Assembly (NCBI RefSeq): GCF_000826685.1 | Contig: NZ_JROO01000001.1 | Coordinates: 1-64,000, forward strand | Length of the DNA: 64,000 nucleotides | From: Streptomonospora alba | GTDB lineage: Bacteria; Actinomycetota; Actinomycetes; Streptosporangiales; Streptosporangiaceae | Reading direction: 5' to 3' | Shown: one piece after another, positions 57,646 to 64,000 of the stretch | Position numbering within the stretch: the stretch's first letter is position 1 | How the letters are laid out: the number at the start of each line of letters is the position of its first letter | Position numbers and translations under genes: made by a program | The notes under the pieces: generated by a model | Databases searched by the model: none | Seen by the model: only the letters and a program-made list of their open reading frames with translations | Told to the model about the DNA's origin: nothing

Positions 57646-58548
57646 TTATTCGGCGGTAACGGGCGCGGATCCGGTCGCCGGTTCGGTCAGGCGAGCGTAC
57701 TCCTCGAAGGCGGTCGTCCGGCAACCGAGGCGGTGGCCCGTCAGCGCTCCGTGGTCGTCGCTGGAACCGGTGACCGCCAGTTCCAGCCGCTTGGCCGCAC
57801 CGCGCCAGTAGGCGGCCTCATCGTCGTCGTGGGAGGGGTGATCGGCCTCGATGCCGCCGAGCCCGACTTCGGCCATCTGCTCGATCAGCGACATCGGCAC
57901 CGCGCCGTCGGGAGTGGCCTCGCCGCGGGCGGGGTGGGCGACGGCGCACACTCCCCCCGCAGCGCGCACCAGTTCGACCGCCCGCAGCGCGTCGAGCGCG
58001 TAGCGGGCGACGTAGCCCGGGCGGCCGACGCCGATCCAGCGGTCGAAGGCCTCGGGCACGTCGGCGGCGGCGCCCTCCTCGACGATCGCCTGTGCGATGT
58101 GCGGGCGCCCGACGACGCTGCCCCCGGATCCGTCGGCTCCGCCTGCCCCGTCGGCGGCCCGGTCGGCGGGAAAGCCCGCCAGCGTGCGGACGCGCTCCCA
58201 GACGATCTCGACGCCCGCTCTCTGCAGCCGCTCGACCATGGTGCGGGCACGGATGGTGCGGTCGTCGCGGATGCGCCGCAGCTCGGCCGCCAGCTCGGGA
58301 TGCTCGGGGGCGAAGAGGTAGGCGAGCAGGTGCACGCCGGCGCCCTCGTGCAGGCAGGACAGCTCCATTCCCGGGACCAGGGTGAATCCCCGGGGCAGGT
58401 CGGCCGCGGCCTCGGGGATGCCGGCGACGGTGTCGTGGTCGGTCAGCGCGAGGATGTCCAGACCGGCCGCCGCGGCGCGCCGGACGACGTCGGCGGGCGG
58501 CTCGGTGCCGTCGGAGACCGAGCTGTGGGCGTGCAAGTCGATGCGCAT
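57646..58548 (-). CDS. PHP-domain phosphoesterase
   Basis: About 300 residues. The metal-binding motifs of the family are present: MRIDLHAHSSVSDGTEPPADVV, LALTDHDTVAGI, PGMELSC, CAVAHPAR and TGSSDDHG. It resembles the YciV/TrpH group of 3',5'-nucleoside bisphosphate or RNA phosphatases, but the substrate cannot be read directly. Notably a bisphosphate nucleotidase role would overlap that of CysQ. Confidence 0.88.
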   Translation of the reverse strand: MRIDLHAHSSVSDGTEPPADVVRRAAAAGLDILALTDHDTVAGIPEAAADLPRGFTLVPGMELSCLHEGAGVHLLAYLFAPEHPELAAELRRIRDDRTIRARTMVERLQRAGVEIVWERVRTLAGFPADRAADGAGGADGSGGSVVGRPHIAQAIVEEGAAADVPEAFDRWIGVGRPGYVARYALDALRAVELVRAAGGVCAVAHPARGEATPDGAVPMSLIEQMAEVGLGGIEADHPSHDDDEAAYWRGAAKRLELAVTGSSDDHGALTGHRLGCRTTAFEEYARLTEPATGSAPVTAE

Positions 58549-58593
58549 CCGCCGATCATTCCACGCGTCCGCGTTCCGCCGGGCGACAGCGGC

Positions 58594-59250
58594 TCAGGGG
58601 GTGGGCTTCAGCGCCGAGGAGAGGAAGGGGGAGGGCGCGCCGAAGGGCGGTTCCAGCGCCGCACCTCCGTCGCGGCGGTCGCGCAGGTCGCGAACGTCGC
58701 CCAGTTCGGCGATGAGTACGGCGGTGTCGGCGGCGCTGAAGACGATCCACAGCCAGTCGGCGAAGGCCTCGCCCGCGTACGCCGCACGCCCCATGCCGGT
58801 CTCGACGCTCCACAACGCGATGTCGTGGCCGTCGTAGCGGAGTTTGGCATCGGGCGGTCCGGCACCGAACCCGCTGCCGGGGTCGGGGCCGTCGAGCCCG
58901 GCCAGCCGCGCGCCCATGCCGATTCCGGGATCCTCCGCCACCAGCACCATCTCGCCGACGCCCCCCAGCGGCGCCGGGCCGGAGAGCGCGACCGCGGTGC
59001 CCAGCGCGCCGCTGCGGTCGTCGCCGGCGTCGGCGAATCCTGTGACCAGCCATCCTGCCGGCAGCGGCCACGGAAGCCAGACGGGCACCCGGGTTGAGGC
59101 GAGCAGGAGTTCCAGCGAGGCCGTGTGGGGGGCGCGCACCGGATTGAGCGGGGCCACGGGTCCGTGCGCACCGCACTGCCACGCGCTCGACCACAATCCC
59201 GGCGCGTGGACGGCGCGTCCGCAGCGTGGACACGAAGGATCGGACCTCAT
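58594..59250 (-). CDS. Conserved actinobacterial protein with N-terminal zinc ribbon (DUF6758-like)
   Basis: About 218 residues. CPRCGRAVHAPGLWSSAWQCGAHG forms a zinc-ribbon-like start, followed by a domain with VWLPWPLPAGWLVTGFADAGDD and ALWSVETGMGRAAYAGEAFADWLW. It matches, from memory, a family labelled DUF6758 found next to PHP-domain genes. ATG at 59250 begins with the zinc ribbon. The function is unknown. Confidence 0.7.
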   Translation of the reverse strand: MRSDPSCPRCGRAVHAPGLWSSAWQCGAHGPVAPLNPVRAPHTASLELLLASTRVPVWLPWPLPAGWLVTGFADAGDDRSGALGTAVALSGPAPLGGVGEMVLVAEDPGIGMGARLAGLDGPDPGSGFGAGPPDAKLRYDGHDIALWSVETGMGRAAYAGEAFADWLWIVFSAADTAVLIAELGDVRDLRDRRDGGAALEPPFGAPSPFLSSALKPTP

Positions 59251-59363
59251 GACTGCCCCGGAAAATACCCGTGCCTGCTGTGCGGAAACGCGGCCGAGGG
59301 GAGGCAGTGGTGCCACCGGTGCCGCTGTCTCCGCCGCGGACGGCGGGACGGGTGTCGCGTGTC

Positions 59364-60698
59364 TTAGCCGCCCGAGCCCGGCGCGGTCCAGTTCGGTCCG
59401 CTTGGAGGGTCATCGGGGTGACCCTGCGGATGCCCGGGCGCGTAGTGCCGCCCGCCGGAGGCCGCTTCGGCGTGGCCGGGCTGATGGGGCGGCTCCCGAT
59501 ACCACTGGGCGGGCGTGCCCTGATCCGGCGTGGAGGGCGGAGCGGCCGGAGCCGCCGGCGCGTTCCGGTCGTGCTCGTCCTCGGGGACGGTCCTGCTCAC
59601 CCCCGAGCGGCGGGCCATCCACACCACCGCCGCGCAGTAGAGGCCGACCTCGACGGCGGTACTGACGACCCCCTGCCACGAGCCGCTGCCGCTGGCGATG
59701 CGGTCGAGGCCGCCTTCGTAGGCCGTGATGGTGAACGCCACGAGGTTGTGCAGGACGTGCAGGCCCACCGCCGCCTCGATCCCGCCGGTGTACCAGCTCA
59801 ACCACGCCATGGCGACGCCGAACACCGCGACGTCGAGCAGGCCCCAACTGGAGTAGTCGTGCAGCAGGGTGAACACGGTGCCGCTGATCAGGATGCCCAG
59901 GAGCGGCAGGCGCAGGAACCGGGAGACGGGGCTCGCCCCGCGGGGCTCGTCGGGTCCGGCCCCGATCGAGCCGACCGCCTGCATCACGAAGCCTCGCAGC
60001 GCGATCTCCTCTGCGGAGGCCTGGAGCGGCACCAGCAGGACGAACAGCCCGATGGTCAGGGCGAATCCGGACCCGCCGGCGTACTCGCCGACGAAGGCCG
60101 CGTCGGGAGAGGTGATCCGGTGGAGGCCGAAGAGCACGCCGAAGGAGAGCGCCAGCGCGGGCACGGCCGGCACCAGGCATCGCAGCAGCCACCGAACGCG
60201 CAGCCGCCCGGCGACCGAGAACAGTGAGCCCACGGTCCGACGCTGGATCGCCCAGGCGGTGGCGATCACGATCGGCGCCATCGTCGCGATGACGACGAGT
60301 TGCAGCACGACGTTGGCCAGCGGCGAGCGGAAGACGTCGTCGCCGGTGCCCTCGATCCCGCCGACGATCGCGGCCACCACCGCGGCCGTGGCGATGATCA
60401 ACTGCACGACCAGAATGGCCACCACGGCGGTGAGGACGGCCAGCGGCGGCCTCCACCACCGGTGGCGCCGGTTCCGGGCCAGGCGGTGGTACGGCGATCC
60501 GGCGGGCGGCCGGGCGGTTCCGGTCGGGCCGCGGCGCGGCTCGGTCGGCGGTGGCCACGCCCACGCGGGGGCGTGCTGGGCCGCCGCCGGCGGCCACGCC
60601 CAGACCTGCTCGTGCTGGTGCGCCGACCGGTCCGGGCCGATGGGCCCTTGCGGTTCAGACGACCAGGACGAGCCGGGTGGCGGCGGCGGGTTTCTCAT
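59364..60698 (-). CDS. CPBP-family intramembrane metalloprotease
   Basis: About 444 residues. A Pro/Trp-rich cytoplasmic N-terminus of about 75 residues precedes eight or so membrane helices. The catalytic motifs of the CAAX-protease/bacteriocin-processing family are present: SAEEIALRGFVMQ, VFTLLHDYSSWG and GLHVLHNLVAF. A second Pro-rich tail follows. It probably cleaves within the membrane; the substrate is unknown. No strong ribosome site is seen before the ATG. Confidence 0.87.
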   Translation of the reverse strand: MRNPPPPPGSSWSSEPQGPIGPDRSAHQHEQVWAWPPAAAQHAPAWAWPPPTEPRRGPTGTARPPAGSPYHRLARNRRHRWWRPPLAVLTAVVAILVVQLIIATAAVVAAIVGGIEGTGDDVFRSPLANVVLQLVVIATMAPIVIATAWAIQRRTVGSLFSVAGRLRVRWLLRCLVPAVPALALSFGVLFGLHRITSPDAAFVGEYAGGSGFALTIGLFVLLVPLQASAEEIALRGFVMQAVGSIGAGPDEPRGASPVSRFLRLPLLGILISGTVFTLLHDYSSWGLLDVAVFGVAMAWLSWYTGGIEAAVGLHVLHNLVAFTITAYEGGLDRIASGSGSWQGVVSTAVEVGLYCAAVVWMARRSGVSRTVPEDEHDRNAPAAPAAPPSTPDQGTPAQWYREPPHQPGHAEAASGGRHYAPGHPQGHPDDPPSGPNWTAPGSGG

Positions 60699-61049
60699 CG
60701 TTTGCCGAGATTACCGTTCGCGGTTGTATTGGCCGTGTTAAGAACGCACCGCAACCGCGCCACTACCCCGAAAGACCTGCGGCGATTCGGGGCTCCTCTC
60801 GCGGCACGCGCCCGCGGTCCGTCCCCGAGAGCGCGGTCCGGGGGACGAAAGTATGATTACCGCCCGGTACGCCAGGCGCGTGCAGGGTGATTTCGCTCAC
60901 ATCTTCGGCGCTCTTCGTGCTGTTTAGCGCCGTGTGCGGCCCCGATCCGCCCCTAGCGCCGGCCCCGGCGGAGCCCCTCGGCCGCGGCCGGGAAAACTCC
61001 TGCTCTGCGGTCGTCGGGGTAGCGGGAAGTCCTTGCATACCATGGAGTC
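60699..61049. other. Intergenic region between the CPBP protease and mrp genes
   Basis: About 350 bases between divergent genes, holding their promoters. It contains no recognisable gene. Slightly A/T-richer patches lie at about 60700-60745 and 60845-60930. Confidence 0.4.
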
Positions 61050-62195
61050 ATGTCCTCCACACCCACCACCGAGCAGGTAAACGCGGCTCTGGCGACCGTC
61101 CAGGACCCCGAGATCCACCGCCCCATCACCGATCTCGACATGGTCAAGAGCGTCGAGATCGCCGACGGCGGTGTCGTGAACGTCGGCATCTACCTCACGG
61201 TGGCCGGTTGTCCCATGAAGGGGCGAATCGAGAGCGACGTCACCAACGCCGTATCCAAGGTCGCAGGCGTCACCGGCGTGAACGTCGAACTCGACGTCAT
61301 GAGCGACGAGCAGCGCAAGGCGCTGCAGACGAAGCTGAAGGGCGGGCAGGAGGATAAGGAGATCCCCTTCGCCAAGCCCAACTCGCTCACCAAGGTCTAC
61401 GCCGTCGCCTCCGGCAAGGGCGGCGTCGGCAAGTCGTCGGTGACCGTGAACCTCGCGGCGGCGATGGCCGACCTCGGGCACAAGGTCGGCGTGGTCGACG
61501 CCGACATCTACGGGCACTCGGTGCCGCGGATGCTCGGAGTCTCGGGCCACCCGACCAAGGTCGAGGACATGATCATGCCGCCCACGTCGCACGGCATCAA
61601 GGTCATCTCCGTCGGCATGTTCACCCAGGGCAACCAGCCCGTGGTGTGGCGCGGCCCGATGCTGCATCGCGCGCTGCAGCAGTTCCTCTCCGACGTCTTC
61701 TGGGGCGACCTCGACATCCTGCTGATGGACCTGCCTCCGGGCACCGGAGACATCGCGATCTCGGTGGCCCAGCTGCTGCCCAGCGCCGAGATCCTGGTGG
61801 TGACCACGCCGCAGCAGGCCGCGGCCGAGGTCGCCGAGCGGGCCGGCGCCATCTCCGGGCAGACCCACCAGCGCGTCGCGGGCGTCATCGAGAACATGTC
61901 CTACTTCGTCACACCGGGCACCGGCGAGCGCACCCACCTCTTCGGCGAGGGCGGCGGCCAGCGCGTGGCCGACGGCCTGACCCAGTCCCTGGGCGCCCAG
62001 GTGCCGCTGCTGGGCCAGGTGCCGCTGGACATGCGGCTGCGCGAGAGCAGCGACGAGGGCCAGCCCCTCGTGCTCAGCGAGCCCAGCACCGACGCCTCGC
62101 AGGTGCTCAGCGGGATCGCCGGCGACCTCGTCGGCAAGCCGCGGGGCCTTTCGGGCATGCAGCTCGGCGTCACGCCGATCGGCGGGGGCCGGTAG
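61050..62195 (+). CDS. mrp: Mrp/NBP35-family iron-sulfur cluster carrier ATPase
   Basis: About 381 residues. The N-terminal MIP18/DUF59 domain (VNAALATVQDPEIHRPITDLDMV...AGCPMKGRIESDV) is followed by a deviant Walker A ATPase (VASGKGGVGKSSVTVNLAAA; GVVDADIYGHSVPRMLG; DILLMDLPPGTGD). The CxxC cluster-binding pair found in many bacterial Mrp proteins is absent here: the corresponding region reads ENMSYFVTPGTGERTHLFGEGGG. A perfect hairpin follows the gene. Confidence 0.92.
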   Translation: MSSTPTTEQVNAALATVQDPEIHRPITDLDMVKSVEIADGGVVNVGIYLTVAGCPMKGRIESDVTNAVSKVAGVTGVNVELDVMSDEQRKALQTKLKGGQEDKEIPFAKPNSLTKVYAVASGKGGVGKSSVTVNLAAAMADLGHKVGVVDADIYGHSVPRMLGVSGHPTKVEDMIMPPTSHGIKVISVGMFTQGNQPVVWRGPMLHRALQQFLSDVFWGDLDILLMDLPPGTGDIAISVAQLLPSAEILVVTTPQQAAAEVAERAGAISGQTHQRVAGVIENMSYFVTPGTGERTHLFGEGGGQRVADGLTQSLGAQVPLLGQVPLDMRLRESSDEGQPLVLSEPSTDASQVLSGIAGDLVGKPRGLSGMQLGVTPIGGGR

Positions 62196-62219
62196 CACCC
62201 GGCACCGCGCAACCGACCT

Positions 62220-62254
62220 CGCAGGGGCCGCCGTCGTCGACGGCGGCCCCTGCG
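62220..62254 (+). terminator. Strong hairpin terminator after mrp
   Basis: A near-continuous 17-bp palindrome (CGCAGGGGCCGCCGTCG and its complement) 24 bases after the mrp stop. Confidence 0.8.
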
Positions 62255-62383
62255 TATGTGTGCGGCAGGCGCGGCGCGCGGGAGCGCTCCGGCGGGACCG
62301 GGGCGCTCAGCGATACCATCGGACCCCGCTGCGGCCCGCCGTCCGGGCGGGGCACCGCGCAGACCGCGACTCCGGAGGATCCG

Positions 62384-62857
62384 TTGCCCGCGCCCGAGGA
62401 GACCGACCGCTACCGGCAATGGCTGGAGACCGCCGTCGAGGAGGCGCGCGCCGGCTTCGACGAGGGCGGCGTCCCCGTCGGTGCCGCGCTGATCGACCGC
62501 GACGGGCGGGTTCTGGGACGCGGCCGCAACCGGCGGGTGCAGGACGGCGACCCGTCCGTGCACGCCGAGACAGCGGCGTTCCGCGCCGCCGGGCGCCAAC
62601 GCGGCTACACCGGCACGACCATGGTCACCACGCTCTCGCCCTGCTGGTACTGCAGCGGGCTGGTGCGCCAGTTCGGGATCTCACGGGTGGTCGTCGGCGA
62701 GGCGCGCACCTTCTCGGGCGGCCACGACTGGCTGGCCGAGCACGGCGTCGAGGTCGTGGTGCTCGACGATCCCGGGTGCACGGCCATGATGGCCGAGTTC
62801 ATCCGGACGCGTCCCGAGCTGTGGCACGAGGACATCGGCGAGGACGCCGCGGAGTGA
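62384..62857 (+). CDS. Cytosine deaminase of the yeast (Fcy1) type
   Basis: About 157 residues. The zinc motifs of the cytidine-deaminase superfamily are present: SVHAETAAF (HAE) and LSPCWYCSGLV (PCxxC). The C-terminus VEVVVLDDPGCTAMMAEFIRTRPELWHEDIGE closely follows the yeast cytosine deaminase C-terminus, and total length (yeast 158) agrees. It would convert cytosine to uracil. TTG at 62384 has GGAGGA upstream. The longer open frame upstream overlaps mrp in another frame. Confidence 0.88.
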   Translation: MPAPEETDRYRQWLETAVEEARAGFDEGGVPVGAALIDRDGRVLGRGRNRRVQDGDPSVHAETAAFRAAGRQRGYTGTTMVTTLSPCWYCSGLVRQFGISRVVVGEARTFSGGHDWLAEHGVEVVVLDDPGCTAMMAEFIRTRPELWHEDIGEDAAE

Positions 62858-62876
62858 CAGCGGCCCGGCCCGGCCC

Positions 62877-64000
62877 TCAATCCGTGCTCGACCCCAGGGT
62901 GATGTCGGTGGTGTTGCGCTCACCGCCGCGCTCGAAGACGACCTCCACCCGGTCCCCCGAGTCGTACTCGCCGATCAACCGGATCAGCGTGTCCGCGTCG
63001 GAGATGTCGCGGCCGTCGAAGCGGACGATGACGTCGCCCGGCTGCAGCCCGGCCTGGTCGGCGGGCCCCTCGGGCTCGACCGCGTCGCCGCCGGCCTCCT
63101 GGTCGGAGGCGATGCGCGCACCCTGGTCGTAGCTGTCGTCGAGGACGACGCCGATCTGGGCCTGACCGTCCTCGGAGCCCGATCCGTCCTCTCCGTCCTC
63201 TCCCGCACCGCTGAGGATGTCGTCGACGATCCCTTCGACCTCGGCCGACGGGATCGCGAAACCGAGTCCGATGCTGCCGCTCTGCCGGCCCGCGGAGCCG
63301 CCCATCGTCGCGATGGCGGTGTTGACGCCGATCACCCGCCCCTGCGCGTCGACCAGCGGCCCCCCGGAGTTGCCCGGGTTGATCGCCGCGTCGGTCTGCA
63401 GCGCGCTGATGGCCGTCCCTTGGCCCGGGGAGTCCTCGCCCAGGCGCACCGGCCGGTCGACGGCGCTGATGATGCCGGAGGTGACGGTGCCCGCCAGGCC
63501 CAGCGGCGCCCCGATGGCCACGACCTCGTCCCCGACGGTGACGTCGTCGGAAGCGCCGAATTCCAGCGGCTGCACGTCGAGCGGGTCCTCCAACCGCAGC
63601 ACGGCCAGATCGGAGTCGGGCTCGGTGCCGACGATGCCGGCGCCGCTCGTCTTGCCGTTGCTGTAGGCGACCTCCATTTCGCCGCTTTCCAGCGCCGAGG
63701 CGACGTGGTTGTTGGTGACCACGTGGTCGTTCTCGATGACGAAACCGGACCCGTTGCCGCTCATCGTCGTCCCGCCGTCCTGGATGGAGACCACGCTGGG
63801 GCTGACCCGCTGGGCGACGCCCGCGACGGTGTCGGGGGCGCGGCTGGGGGCGTCGGAGGGCAGGTCGGTGTTCAGCTTGGGCGAGGACGTCTCCTCGGGC
63901 GGGGCTCCTTGCTGCACTCCCAGGGACCCACCGAGGACGCCGCCGGCGCCCGCCGAGCCGACCGCCACCACGGCGACGACGATCAGCACCGCCCACAGCG
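62877..64000 (-). CDS. HtrA/DegP-like trypsin-fold serine protease with PDZ domain (5' end beyond window)
   Basis: At least 374 residues; the frame remains open to the window edge within a membrane segment (LWAVLIVVAVVAVGSAGAGGVLGG), so the true start lies outside. The catalytic triad is visible: His in VTNNHVASAL, Asp in DSDLAVLRL and Ser in INPGNSGGPL. A PDZ domain at the C-terminus (AGLQPGDVIVRFDGRDISDADTLIRLI) follows an acidic linker. It is probably an extracytoplasmic quality-control protease anchored by the N-terminal helix. Confidence 0.93.
   Translation of the reverse strand, partial: LWAVLIVVAVVAVGSAGAGGVLGGSLGVQQGAPPEETSSPKLNTDLPSDAPSRAPDTVAGVAQRVSPSVVSIQDGGTTMSGNGSGFVIENDHVVTNNHVASALESGEMEVAYSNGKTSGAGIVGTEPDSDLAVLRLEDPLDVQPLEFGASDDVTVGDEVVAIGAPLGLAGTVTSGIISAVDRPVRLGEDSPGQGTAISALQTDAAINPGNSGGPLVDAQGRVIGVNTAIATMGGSAGRQSGSIGLGFAIPSAEVEGIVDDILSGAGEDGEDGSGSEDGQAQIGVVLDDSYDQGARIASDQEAGGDAVEPEGPADQAGLQPGDVIVRFDGRDISDADTLIRLIGEYDSGDRVEVVFERGGERNTTDITLGSSTD

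Noticed and set aside
62877-64000. Start of the HtrA-like protease at GTG 63989
   Set aside because: That codon lies inside the hydrophobic membrane segment, which continues in frame to the window edge, so the start must be outside.

Overview
The window is chromosomal DNA of very high GC content with GTG and TTG starts, strong Shine-Dalgarno sites and short 4-base gene overlaps. It looks like an actinomycete. Protein content and gene order (moeZ / TetR / ferritin-like / RhlE helicase block; ksgA-ispE-ABC-F block; tRNA-Gln-glmU-prs-rplY-pth block) suggest the Streptosporangiales, most likely the Nocardiopsaceae (Streptomonospora / Nocardiopsis / Thermobifida-like). The genus is an inference.

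Region 1 (about 0-23.5 kb) is the accessory and most interesting part. It holds the repair translocase gene mfd, flanked by a locus that appears dedicated to making and exporting a sulfated cell-surface polysaccharide. A rightward operon (6.6-15.6 kb) encodes a Wzz-type chain-length protein fused to a degenerate tyrosine-kinase domain, a Wzy-like polymerase, a phosphotransferase, a PAPS sulfotransferase, a Wzx-like flippase, a PssD/Alg14-like subunit and a PssE/Alg13-GT2 fusion glycosyltransferase. A converging leftward unit (23.4-15.8 kb) encodes the initiating undecaprenyl-phosphate sugar transferase, then cysQ, cysD and cysN, a second sulfotransferase and a secreted GH26-type glycosidase lipoprotein. 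A cysC-type APS kinase lies at 0.07-1.6 kb. Together CysDN plus CysC would make PAPS, the two sulfotransferases would use it, and CysQ would remove the PAP by-product. No sulfite/sulfide reduction genes are present, so sulfate activation here seems to serve sulfation rather than cysteine synthesis.

Region 2 (23.6-41 kb) is mostly core genome: pth, rplY, prs, glmU and tRNA-Gln on the minus strand; a fatty-acid desaturase with its TetR regulator; a MarR regulator; a GDSL-type lipoprotein; an ABC-F ATPase; a split transketolase; ispE; a Ser/Thr kinase; ksgA; and a LacI regulator.

Region 3 (41.3-44.8 kb) is a two-gene cassette: a STAND-like P-loop ATPase followed by a membrane-anchored periplasmic-binding-protein-fold receptor with no transport genes. 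I do not recognise it as a described system.

Region 4 (45-64 kb) is again conserved: an alkyltransferase-like protein, an SPW membrane protein, moeZ, alpha/beta hydrolases, a second TetR that shares an operator motif with the desaturase promoter, a MscS-type membrane protein, a ferritin-like protein, a DEAD-box helicase that appears to start at CTG, a metallo-beta-lactamase-fold pseudoenzyme, a PHP phosphoesterase, a CPBP protease, an Mrp ATPase, a yeast-type cytosine deaminase and an HtrA-like protease cut by the window end.
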